A DNA stretch of 64,000 bases from assembly GCA_963668245.2 (NCBI GenBank), contig OY764195.2:1922001-1986000 (forward strand), given 5' to 3'. The position numbers and the translations under genes are program-made. This document shows positions 42,887 to 50,747 of the stretch, in pieces (positions within the stretch are counted from its first letter, which is position 1; each line of letters opens with the position of its first letter). This DNA comes from Anoxybacterium sp963668245. Its GTDB lineage: Bacteria; Bacillota; Clostridia; Peptostreptococcales; Anaerovoracaceae. Below the pieces are notes generated by a model. The model saw nothing but the letters and a program-made list of their open reading frames with translations. It searched no databases and was not told the DNA's origin.

Positions 42887-45565
42887 ATGCAAGATACACA
42901 ATTTGAATTAGAATCATTTCTATCTACAGTCTGGTTAGATGGTTTGGATTCGTTTCAAACAGAGGCAAAAAATCTCATACAAGGACAGCCAGATGATCCT
43001 ATCGATAAAGATGGAATGAAAAAGGTTAAGACAAATTGCAGAGCATGTATTCAAAATTGCGGTGTGATTGCTCATGTAAAGAATGGTCGAGTTGTAAGTT
43101 TGGAGGGAAATCCGGAAGATCCCATGAGCAAGGGAAGACTTTGTGCAAAGGGATTATCTGGTATTCAGGCTCTCTATCATCCAAATCGTAACAAATACCC
43201 AATGCTACGTGTCGGAGAACGGGGAGAAAATAAATGGAAACGCATCTCTTGGGACGAAGCACTTGATATCATTTCGGATAAGCTGATGGATGCTTACAAT
43301 AATTATGGTGCAGAAACAGTTTTTTGTTCTACAGGAGGAGGCGGAAATCCGGAAATATGGAGCATCGCCAGATTTTGTAATATATTTGGAACGCCAAACT
43401 GGTTTGAGCCAGGATGTGCTCAATGTTATCTTCCCCGCGTTCTAGCCTATACGATGATGTACGGTGGGGATGATCCAAGCATTGCAGATTCCAACGCACT
43501 CGAACTATATTATCCAGAAGATACGCCGATTAAAACATTGGTTCTGTGGGGAACTGCTCCATCCTATTCTTGTCCTGCTACAGGCGGTGGTGCAGTGGTT
43601 GATCTGAGGAGTAAAGGAGTTAAAACAGTAGTTGTTGATCCGAGATTCACACCTGATGCAGCAAAAGCTGATGTCTGGCTTCCTATCAGACCTGGAACCG
43701 ATGTGGCGCTTCAGTTTGCATGGATTCGTTACATTATCGATCAGAACCTTTTCGATTTGGATTTTGTGATGAAATGGACAAACTTACCTTATCTAGTCGA
43801 CGTAAACACGAAGATGCAGCTTCGCATGGAAAGAAGCAACAATCCAGCTATTCCAGATACCTTTGCTGTTTGGGATCAAAAAACAAATGCTATCAAACCT
43901 TTAGCTTATCCATGGAATGAAAGCCTAGATCCTGCATTAGAAGGCAGTTTTATTGTTGATGGAATCGAGTATAAAACGGGATTTGAGCTTCTCAAAGAGA
44001 GAGTTGCACCTTTTACTTTGGAAAAAGCAGCAGAAATTTGTTATTTGGATCCTAAAAAGATAGAAGAAGCAATTTTGCTATATGCAAAAAATACGCCTAG
44101 TGGCCTTGCTCTTGGTGTTGCAACAGATCAGACTCCAAATTCGGTACAGGCGGCAATGTCTGCTGCAATCATTGATTTGCTTATGGGCAATGTAGAAAAA
44201 CCAGGCACATTATTACAACGGTTCCGAAAAAGTGGTGTTTTTGATATGCCTTTTTATCCGGTTCCTATTGCAGCAGAAAGGTTGCCTCAGGAACAGTTAA
44301 AAAAGCGTCTTGGAGGAAATGAGCACAAAGGTTTAGGGATTTGGTACGCAGGACATCCAACTAGCGTTTTAGACGCTATATTGACTGGTGAACCATACAA
44401 ACCTAGAGTTTGGATTGAACGTTCAGGAAACAAATTGGGTGCGGTAGCCAATAGCCAAAAGTGGGCAAAAGCCATAGAGGAATTAGATTTTATAGTTCAT
44501 ATGTATATGTACCCAACTTCCTTTTCTGCTTATGCCGATATTCTTTTACCGACAGAAGAGTGGCTGGAAACAGACATGATGGTTGAAATCTGCAATAAAT
44601 TGTTTGCACGGCAAGCGGTAACTCACTTGTGGGAAACGGTAGATGAAACAGTTATTTGGTCTATGATTGCGAGAAGATGTGGAGAAAAAGGACATGAAGC
44701 ATGCCAAAAAGCATTTGATGCAGAGTACATGGGAAAAGACTTGCCTTACTGGGATAAGGTGGATGAAATTTTTGACCATTTTTTAAATCGCCTTGATTTG
44801 ACGTGGGATCAATTGAAGCAGATTACACCCCTTGAATTTATGCCAAAAGAAGAGTGGAAATCTTATTATGTCTACCAGTCTAAGGACTTCATGACAGGTA
44901 AACCACAAGGCTTTCCAACGCCCTCAAAAAAATGTGAATTATATCTTGAAAGTATGATTGCATTGGGACGAACAGGACGACCTTTTAGTCCTTGTGATCT
45001 TCCACCAGCATCAAAAGACTATGATCCACTTCCATATTATCTTGAACCAGTAGAAGGTCCTGTAGCTGATACAGAACTTGCAAAAGAGTATCCTCTTGTA
45101 ATGACGGGAGGGAGAATTCCTTTCTATCATCACAATACACTGCGCAATATCCCGTGGTTGAGAGAGATCTACCCGGTACCGGAATTATGGATTCATCCAA
45201 CGGCAGCAGATCTTTATGGTATTACAGATGGTGATTGGGTTTGGATTGAATCAAAGCGTGGCAAGATTAGGGCTTTGGCGGCTGTTACAGAAGGCATTAA
45301 TCCATCGACAGTGTATATGGAGAGATTCTGGAATCCAGAAACGCTGAATACAAAGACACATGGATGGAAAGAAATGAACGTGAATATGTTGACAAAGGAA
45401 GATGCACCTTTTAATGATGTGGTTGGAACGTACACATTGAGAGGATTTTTAGTAAAGGTTTCGAAGGCAGATGCACCACCAGAAGGTGTGTTCACAAAAC
45501 CAGAGGATTTCAAAACATGGCTTCCTGAGTCGTGTGATCCAACAGAGGAGGTAAGAGTTAGATAA
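42887..45565 (+). CDS. Molybdopterin (bis-MGD) oxidoreductase catalytic subunit, DMSO-reductase family, substrate unknown
   Basis: An 892-aa MopB-family enzyme. The N-terminal [4Fe-4S] site is C51-x2-C54-x3-C58-x27-C86 (CRACIQNC...GRLCAKG). Domains II/III carry WDEALDIISDKL, GTAPSYSCPATGGGAVVDLRSKGVKTVVVDPR and PTEEWLETDMMVE; the C-terminal cofactor-binding barrel carries YPLVMTGGR. By spacing to the following Gly, Cys180 (AQCYLPR) aligns with the Mo-ligand Cys of NapA, so a cysteine-coordinated Mo or W is predicted. No twin-arginine signal is present, so the enzyme should be cytoplasmic. The start at 42887 has AAGGAGG upstream. The partner ferredoxin, TorD-AsrA and AsrB genes follow without gaps. 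Confidence 0.92.
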   Translation: MQDTQFELESFLSTVWLDGLDSFQTEAKNLIQGQPDDPIDKDGMKKVKTNCRACIQNCGVIAHVKNGRVVSLEGNPEDPMSKGRLCAKGLSGIQALYHPNRNKYPMLRVGERGENKWKRISWDEALDIISDKLMDAYNNYGAETVFCSTGGGGNPEIWSIARFCNIFGTPNWFEPGCAQCYLPRVLAYTMMYGGDDPSIADSNALELYYPEDTPIKTLVLWGTAPSYSCPATGGGAVVDLRSKGVKTVVVDPRFTPDAAKADVWLPIRPGTDVALQFAWIRYIIDQNLFDLDFVMKWTNLPYLVDVNTKMQLRMERSNNPAIPDTFAVWDQKTNAIKPLAYPWNESLDPALEGSFIVDGIEYKTGFELLKERVAPFTLEKAAEICYLDPKKIEEAILLYAKNTPSGLALGVATDQTPNSVQAAMSAAIIDLLMGNVEKPGTLLQRFRKSGVFDMPFYPVPIAAERLPQEQLKKRLGGNEHKGLGIWYAGHPTSVLDAILTGEPYKPRVWIERSGNKLGAVANSQKWAKAIEELDFIVHMYMYPTSFSAYADILLPTEEWLETDMMVEICNKLFARQAVTHLWETVDETVIWSMIARRCGEKGHEACQKAFDAEYMGKDLPYWDKVDEIFDHFLNRLDLTWDQLKQITPLEFMPKEEWKSYYVYQSKDFMTGKPQGFPTPSKKCELYLESMIALGRTGRPFSPCDLPPASKDYDPLPYYLEPVEGPVADTELAKEYPLVMTGGRIPFYHHNTLRNIPWLREIYPVPELWIHPTAADLYGITDGDWVWIESKRGKIRALAAVTEGINPSTVYMERFWNPETLNTKTHGWKEMNVNMLTKEDAPFNDVVGTYTLRGFLVKVSKADAPPEGVFTKPEDFKTWLPESCDPTEEVRVR

Positions 45566-46188
45566 TGGCACAATATTGTTTTGTAATAGATTTAGACCGA
45601 TGCATTGGCTGTAAAGGTTGTCATGTTTCTTGTAAAATGGAGAATGGCGTTGCCTTAGGATCGAATCGGATCAATGTGAGACAGATTGGTCCTGTCGGTA
45701 TTTATCCTAATCTTCAAATGTATTTTCTTCCGTCCATGTGTCAGCAGTGTGAAGAACCAGTGTGCGTAAAATATTGTCCTACGGGAGCATGCTATAAAAA
45801 CGATGAAGATGGTGTTGTTCTAATCGACCAAGAAAAGTGTATTGCATGTTTGAGCTGCAAAACGGCATGTCCTTATGAGGCAAATAATCTAAACACGGAA
45901 AGACGGGTAATGGATAAATGTACCCTATGCATTTCTAGAAGAAAAGCGGGGGAAGGACCAGCGTGTGTAAAGAACTGCTCTGGCAGAGCATTGATGTTTG
46001 GTGATATTTCAGATTCAAATAGTGAAGTTTCAAAGGTATTAAAAGAAGCTGGAACAGAAAATATATATACATTGCGTGATTTTGGGAATGGTCCGTCTAC
46101 CCGATATATTCTGAGGCATGGAAATTGGCAAGATGTACTTCCTCAAGAATGCAGTGACTGTAGTAATAAAAAGGGAGGTAAGAGATAA
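45565..46188 (+). CDS. Four-cluster ferredoxin subunit (DmsB-like) of the molybdoenzyme
   Basis: A 207-aa electron-transfer subunit. Four cysteine groups can be counted: CIGCKGCHVSC, CQQCEEPVCVKYC, CIACLSCKTAC and CTLC with CVKNC, giving 16 Cys and four [4Fe-4S] clusters as in DmsB/NrfC-type proteins. It starts on the last base of the catalytic-subunit gene and ends one base before the next gene. No NrfD/DmsC membrane anchor is encoded nearby, so electrons probably come from soluble partners. Confidence 0.94.
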   Translation: MAQYCFVIDLDRCIGCKGCHVSCKMENGVALGSNRINVRQIGPVGIYPNLQMYFLPSMCQQCEEPVCVKYCPTGACYKNDEDGVVLIDQEKCIACLSCKTACPYEANNLNTERRVMDKCTLCISRRKAGEGPACVKNCSGRALMFGDISDSNSEVSKVLKEAGTENIYTLRDFGNGPSTRYILRHGNWQDVLPQECSDCSNKKGGKR

Positions 46189-47925
46189 ATGGATAAAACG
46201 CATCAATTAAGTACCTTATTAAAATACAGAAATAAAATGTATCAATTTCTTAGTCGAGTATATGAAAGAGAAGTGGACCAGACTTTTCTAGAACAGTTAA
46301 GAAGATTTGATTTTACCCTTGGAGTGGCTAATCATGAGTTGAAGGAAAGTTATCAAAGTATTGCTGACTATCTAAAGAGTCCAAACGACAACCTGATATC
46401 TGATTTGAGTGTTGATTTTGCAAAGATTTTTCTTGCTGCTGGCATTGCACAGGGGGACGGTGCTTTTCCGTATGAATCTGTGTATATGGGTTCACAAAAA
46501 TTCATCATGCAAGATTCATGGGAAGAAGTTCGTAGCTTCTATCAAAAACATGGATGGAAACGAAATCATAATGCAAAAGAACTACTTGAAGATCACATTT
46601 CTTTGGAATTTGAATTTATGGCACTATTGGGTCAACAAATGATAGAGAATCCGCAGAATGAAGCGGTGTTGTCAGCACAGGCTGAATTTTTGGAACAACA
46701 CTTAGGAAAATGGATAGCAAAGTTTTGTGCTGATGTTGAAAAAACAGCAGAAACCCCATTTTATAAAAGCATGGCGCGTGTTACTCAGTATTTTGTAGCC
46801 ATGGATCACAGGATTCTAGAAAACCAACTTATGAAAGAAAAATGCTTGGAGCATAATTGGAACAGTGGGTTTTATACGTATGATGAAATGGATCAAATGA
46901 TTTTAAATCTTCAGAACGAATATAAAATCTATGCACCGAAGCGTTTGAAGAAGCGCGATGCTAAAAATGAAAAAGATTTCATTCGTTATGGTGAAATTTC
47001 ATCCAGCAAAGAAATTGTATTTGATATGAAATCCGATTTTTCTCCGAAAGAAGTCTATTATCCGATTTCTCAATGCACTATGTTTTTTCGGGGACCTGAT
47101 TGCGTCGAAAGTCCAATAGATCATGAAAAAGAGATATTGATTTTTGCTCGGCCTTGCGATATCAACAGCATAAAAAGACTAGATCAGATCTTTTTAACAA
47201 ATGGCGGACAGGCAGATCTTTACTATAAAAGAAAAAGAGACAAGGTCAAGTTTGTTTTAATGGAGTGTACAGAAGGCTTTGAGGAATGCTTTTGTGTTTC
47301 TATGAATTCAAACAAAACTGACGATTACGCATTTGCAGTACGTTTTGCCAAAGAGGGAATGCAGGTTCATATAAAAGATTCCAGGATGGTAAATTACTTT
47401 GAAGGTGGTGAGAAAAGTGAATTTTATCCATCCTTTATCCAGTCTAATCAAAAATCAATCATCATACCAGATATCAAAAATAATGATCAATTGAAGGATG
47501 TAATGGGACTTGAATTCTGGAAGGAATACAACGATCAATGCATCGGTTGTGGTGGTTGTAACACTGTATGTGGAACCTGCAGTTGTTTTGATACGGTTGA
47601 CATACGTTATCATGAAACAAGCACAGATGGAGAACGAAGGAGAGTATGGTCTTCTTGTATGTTGGATAGCTATACGATGACTGCTGGCGGCGGGAAATTT
47701 CGAAAGACTCACGGAGATAATATGCGATTTAAAGTGTTGCACAAGATGTATGATTATCGGTTGCGTTTTGGTGGTTCCAATCATATGTGTGTCGGTTGTG
47801 GCAGATGTGATGTTCGGTGCCCGAAAGATATCTCATTTTTTGATGCTGTCATTCGTCTACAAAAAGAATGCAGTAAAAGTGCAGATACAAAATTAGCAGA
47901 GAAGGGGGAACAATCACTTGGATAA
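46189..47925 (+). CDS. Fusion of TorD-type molybdoenzyme chaperone and AsrA-type iron-sulfur subunit
   Basis: A 578-aa protein in two parts. Residues 1-225 match TorD/DmsD chaperones (LSVDFAKIFLAAGIAQGDGAFPYESVYMG, LLEDHISLEFEFMALL), which bind the apo-enzyme during cofactor loading. Residues 240-570 match anaerobic sulfite reductase subunit A: KIYAPKR, ILIFARPCDINSIKRLD, CFCVSMNSNKTD, CIGCGGCNTVCGTCSC, GERRRVWSSCML and CVGCGRCDVRCP, with two ferredoxin-type clusters. In AsrA these clusters carry electrons from AsrB. The two functions are separate proteins in known systems. The frame is continuous with no sign of a frameshift. The next gene (asrB-like) overlaps by eight bases. Confidence 0.92.
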   Translation: MDKTHQLSTLLKYRNKMYQFLSRVYEREVDQTFLEQLRRFDFTLGVANHELKESYQSIADYLKSPNDNLISDLSVDFAKIFLAAGIAQGDGAFPYESVYMGSQKFIMQDSWEEVRSFYQKHGWKRNHNAKELLEDHISLEFEFMALLGQQMIENPQNEAVLSAQAEFLEQHLGKWIAKFCADVEKTAETPFYKSMARVTQYFVAMDHRILENQLMKEKCLEHNWNSGFYTYDEMDQMILNLQNEYKIYAPKRLKKRDAKNEKDFIRYGEISSSKEIVFDMKSDFSPKEVYYPISQCTMFFRGPDCVESPIDHEKEILIFARPCDINSIKRLDQIFLTNGGQADLYYKRKRDKVKFVLMECTEGFEECFCVSMNSNKTDDYAFAVRFAKEGMQVHIKDSRMVNYFEGGEKSEFYPSFIQSNQKSIIIPDIKNNDQLKDVMGLEFWKEYNDQCIGCGGCNTVCGTCSCFDTVDIRYHETSTDGERRRVWSSCMLDSYTMTAGGGKFRKTHGDNMRFKVLHKMYDYRLRFGGSNHMCVGCGRCDVRCPKDISFFDAVIRLQKECSKSADTKLAEKGEQSLG

Positions 47926-48706
47926 TATTATGATGTCAAAACCACATGAAATACTAAAAGTTGTGAAGGAAACTGTTTCTGAATATACTTTTCGAGTTGC
48001 CTGCTATGACCAAACAGAACATGGACAGTTTTTTATGCTATCCATCCCAAAAGTCGGAGAAGCGCCAATTTCTGTAAGTGGCAAAGGGATTGGCTATGTT
48101 GAATTCACAATACGAAAGGTTGGAAAGTTGACAGATGGTGTATTTCGTCTCAACGAAGGAAATGTAATTTTTATGAGAGGGCCTTATGGTAATTCTTTCC
48201 CTGTGGAGAAATTTAAGGGAAAACCATTGGTTGTGATTACGGGAGGTACTGGACTTGCTCCAGTGAAAACATTACTCAACTATTTTTATAATCAAGAGGA
48301 GTTGACCCAAGAGGTACATTTGATTTCGGGGTTTAAAGATAAAAATAGCGTTCTTTTTTATGATGAACTTCTGAAATTTCAATCTAAATTTCAGGTAACG
48401 TGTACGCTTGATCATGACAGTGAACTAGGTTTTCAAACAGGCTTGGTTACAGAACATGTGAAACACATTCCTTTTGATCGCTTTCCATCATATAACGTAA
48501 TCGTAGTTGGACCACCAGTGATGATGCATTTTACCGCAAAAGAACTGCTTGCGCAAGGTGTGAAAGAATCGGACATTTGGGTTTCCTTTGAGAGAAAGAT
48601 GTCTTGCGCCGTAGGAAAATGTGGTCACTGTAAGATTAATGAAACGTACGTATGCTTAGAAGGACCTGTTTTTAATTATGTTAAGGCAAAAGAATTGCTA
48701 GACTGA
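47918..48706 (+). CDS. AsrB-type NAD(P)H:ferredoxin/flavin oxidoreductase subunit
   Basis: A 262-aa FAD/NAD(P)-binding reductase of the ferredoxin-NADP reductase superfamily, most like anaerobic sulfite reductase subunit B. The flavin-binding region contains GPYGNSFPVEKF; the nicotinamide-binding motif is VVITGGTGLAPVKTLL; a C-terminal [2Fe-2S] site is SCAVGKCGHCKI...YVCLEGPVF. TTG 47918 is preferred as start: AAGGGGGAA is seven bases upstream; ATG 47930 is an alternative. AsrC, the sirohaem subunit, is not encoded, so this is not a sulfite reductase locus. It likely feeds NAD(P)H electrons through AsrA and the ferredoxin to the molybdoenzyme. Confidence 0.92.
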   Translation: MDNIMMSKPHEILKVVKETVSEYTFRVACYDQTEHGQFFMLSIPKVGEAPISVSGKGIGYVEFTIRKVGKLTDGVFRLNEGNVIFMRGPYGNSFPVEKFKGKPLVVITGGTGLAPVKTLLNYFYNQEELTQEVHLISGFKDKNSVLFYDELLKFQSKFQVTCTLDHDSELGFQTGLVTEHVKHIPFDRFPSYNVIVVGPPVMMHFTAKELLAQGVKESDIWVSFERKMSCAVGKCGHCKINETYVCLEGPVFNYVKAKELLD

Positions 48707-48742
48707 TATGAAAAAATAATATCATTCATGTGAAACTATTGC

Positions 48743-48771
48743 TTGCATCATTCTAAAATGTATGTTATTAT
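48743..48771 (+). promoter_or_regulatory. Sigma-A promoter of the first zinc-ribbon gene
   Basis: TTGCAT (48743-48748), 17 bases, TATTAT (48766-48771). It produces a leader of roughly 117 nt, long for a 54-codon gene. Confidence 0.75.
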
Positions 48772-48894
48772 GAGTAAGTTGAAAGGTATTCAACATAGCA
48801 GTCGAGATAAATATGATTATTACATTCACTCAAGTTAAGTGTACTGGGAATCCATATTTTATCACATCACTTAATTCCAAAAGGAGAATGTAAT

Positions 48895-49059
48895 ATGACA
48901 GATAAAAATTTAGTATGTAAAGATTGTGGAGTAACATTTGTTTTCACAGAGGGCGAACAAGCTTTCTATCAGGAAAAAGGTTTTACAAATGAACCTCAAA
49001 GATGTCCTGATTGCAGAAAAGCTAAAAAAGAAAGAAACAACGATAGAAACTACAGATAG
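48895..49059 (+). CDS. Small zinc-ribbon protein (54 aa)
   Basis: Two CxxC pairs, CKDC near residues 8-11 and CPDC near 37-40, form a zinc ribbon, followed by a basic tail (RKAKKERNNDRNYR). A phrase FTEGEQAFYQEKGFTNEPQRC matches the widespread 'probable zinc-ribbon' small-protein family, sometimes tied to cold or stress responses; the function is unknown. AAAGGAGAATG precedes the ATG by a good distance. It has its own promoter with a long leader and its own terminator. Confidence 0.92.
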   Translation: MTDKNLVCKDCGVTFVFTEGEQAFYQEKGFTNEPQRCPDCRKAKKERNNDRNYR

Positions 49060-49072
49060 TTTTCTGAATTTC

Positions 49073-49110
49073 AAGCCTACTGGATATATATTCAGTAGGC
49101 TTTCGTTTTT
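49073..49110 (+). terminator. Intrinsic terminator after the first zinc-ribbon gene
   Basis: AAGCCTACTG and CAGTAGGCTT form a perfect 10-bp stem with a 10-base loop; TTCGTTTTTTATTTT follows. Confidence 0.92.
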
Positions 49111-49187
49111 TATTTTGACTGATATCCAAAATGAGGAGTTAAGATTGTGCAACCAATCCTGCGAGAGAAACGGAGGACAAATGTATT

Positions 49188-49343
49188 ATGATAAAAAAAT
49201 GTAAACAATGTGGAGCCCAATTAAAACCTGGTGAAAACAATGGGGTTTGTGAGAATTGCCGAAAAAAGAAACGAAATGCGCAAGCAGAGGTCAACCTCGC
49301 GAGAAAACAAAAAAAAGGAAAAGTCGGGCAACCAAATGCCTGA
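49188..49343 (+). CDS. Second small zinc-ribbon protein (51 aa)
   Basis: A 51-aa protein with CKQC (5-8) and CENC (21-24), then a strongly basic tail (RKKKRNAQAEVNLARKQKKGK). It looks like a nucleic-acid-binding zinc ribbon and is not obviously a copy of its neighbour. GGAGG lies 11 bases upstream; the closer ATG at 49181 opens only a seven-codon frame, which may act as a tiny upstream frame. A strong terminator follows. Confidence 0.85.
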   Translation: MIKKCKQCGAQLKPGENNGVCENCRKKKRNAQAEVNLARKQKKGKVGQPNA

Positions 49344-49364
49344 ATGCAATGATAAAACTGAAAA

Positions 49365-49412
49365 ACATCTATGGTAACAGAATGATACAAAATACCATAG
49401 GTGTTTTTTTTT
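49365..49412 (+). terminator. Intrinsic terminator after the second zinc-ribbon gene
   Basis: A 12-bp stem with one G-U pair (49365-49376 with 49393-49404) is followed by nine T. Confidence 0.92.
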
Positions 49413-49528
49413 AGTTGATCGCAAATGTGTTGTGAAAAGAAGCACCCTTGTTAGGGGAGATTCTGTTTAGGAAAGATTGGGGAGGGTAAATGATGAACAG
49501 GACCAATTGTTTTTAGGGGGGAAATAGT

Positions 49529-50335
49529 ATGAGTAATATGAACCGTTCCTTTCAGGAAATTGAAGAAAATCTTAAAAGTCAAATCTTAGATCAGATCCCT
49601 ACGCCAGTTCTGGCAGTAAACAGAGAGTTTGATATCATATATATCAATCATGCTGCAGAAATCCTTGTCAATGTCAAATCAGAAGATGTATTAGGAAAAA
49701 AATGTCACACTGTTTATAGTACAAAAGATTGCAACACCAATGAGTGCTGTGTGAAAAGAGCCATGGAAACAGGCGAGATTGTATCAATTCGAAATATTTT
49801 GATCTTTAATGGGAATAATCGTACGATGTCTTCGGTGGCTGTTCCATTAAAGAAAGAAAATGGGGATGTAATTGGTGGTCTTGAATTTGTGGTGGATATC
49901 ACAGAGCAGGTGAAATACGAAAACCAGCTGATCGAACAAAGTCAGACGATTAGGCAAATGTCTACTCCTACAATAAAGCTATGGGATGGGGTCTTGGTTT
50001 TACCCATTGTTGGTGTAATCGACTCTATGAGAGCACAATTCATCATGGAAAGTATGCTGAACAAAATTGCAGAAACGTATTCGAAGGTCATTATATTGGA
50101 TATCCAAGGGGTGGCAGCGGTGGATACAGCGGTGGCGAATCATATCATAAAGATAACCAAGGCTACAAAATTAATGGGCTGCGAGTGTATCCTATCAGGA
50201 ATATCTCCTGCGGTTGCACAAACCATCATTAATCTAGGAATCAATATGAATAATATCATCACCAAAACGACACTCAAAGATGCGCTCAGTGAAGCATTCA
50301 ATTCTTTGAATCTAGAAGTAACTGAAAAAATATAA
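49529..50335 (+). CDS. rsbR: RsbR-type stressosome sensor (PAS-STAS)
   Basis: A 268-aa protein. A PAS sensor domain (about 15-135; PTPVLAVNREFDIIYINHAAEILV, GKKCHTVYSTKDCNTNECCVKRAMETGE, a Cys-rich segment) precedes a linker and a STAS domain (about 145-265; VVIILDIQGVAAVDTAVANHI without the first V, then SGISPAVAQTIINLGI). Thr200 in VDT and Thr232 in AQT sit where RsbR paralogues are phosphorylated by RsbT (T171 and T205 of Bacillus RsbRA). A strong AGGGGGGAAA ribosome site precedes the ATG. It opens the five- or six-gene signalling operon. Confidence 0.93.
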   Translation: MSNMNRSFQEIEENLKSQILDQIPTPVLAVNREFDIIYINHAAEILVNVKSEDVLGKKCHTVYSTKDCNTNECCVKRAMETGEIVSIRNILIFNGNNRTMSSVAVPLKKENGDVIGGLEFVVDITEQVKYENQLIEQSQTIRQMSTPTIKLWDGVLVLPIVGVIDSMRAQFIMESMLNKIAETYSKVIILDIQGVAAVDTAVANHIIKITKATKLMGCECILSGISPAVAQTIINLGINMNNIITKTTLKDALSEAFNSLNLEVTEKI

Positions 50336-50346
50336 AGGTAATTTGT

Positions 50347-50730
50347 ATGAGTATACTAGATTATAATATAGAAGCAAGTCTGACTGAATTTGAGCAATGT
50401 TTGATTGTTACACCTTCAGATGAAATGACAGATGATATGATATCTGATTTGACAGAAGTCATTATGAAAAGAGTCTGGAAATCAGAGCTGAAGGGCGCAA
50501 TTTTTAACTTTGCAAGAGTGAAATTTATGGATCCGTTTATATATAGTGCTTTCAAACGAGTATCGAAAGCACTACTGTTCATGGGAATTCCCTTGGTTTG
50601 GGCGGGAATGAAACCGAGTGCAATTTGCGCACTCGTGGATTTAGGATTAGATTTTGATCAAGAGGAAACACCTATTGTAACAGCTGTTGATTTGGAATCC
50701 GGGCTTACAAAACTCCATCGACAGGTTTGA
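50347..50730 (+). CDS. rsbS: RsbS-type STAS scaffold with proline at the phosphoserine position
   Basis: A 127-aa single STAS-domain protein placed between rsbR and rsbT as in all stressosome operons. The segment KGAIFNFARVKFMDPFIYSAFKRVSKALLFMGIPLVWAGMKPSAICALVDLGLDF aligns in outline with RsbS, in which a VDSFI motif holds the regulatory Ser59; shown here in parts, the key tetrad reads MDPF with Pro63. No Ser is available at this position, so switching by phosphorylation of RsbS would not work in the usual way. Position and length otherwise fit the family. Confidence 0.87.
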   Translation: MSILDYNIEASLTEFEQCLIVTPSDEMTDDMISDLTEVIMKRVWKSELKGAIFNFARVKFMDPFIYSAFKRVSKALLFMGIPLVWAGMKPSAICALVDLGLDFDQEETPIVTAVDLESGLTKLHRQV

Positions 50731-50747
50731 TGGATAGGAGAATTAAA

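Noticed and set aside
46189..48706. Anaerobic sulfite reductase operon asrABC
   Set aside because: No asrC-type sirohaem subunit follows; the operon instead begins with a molybdoenzyme and ferredoxin.
48938..49204. 88-codon plus-strand frame overlapping both zinc-ribbon genes
   Set aside because: It crosses a strong terminator and overlaps the better-supported zinc-ribbon frames; its sequence is low in information.
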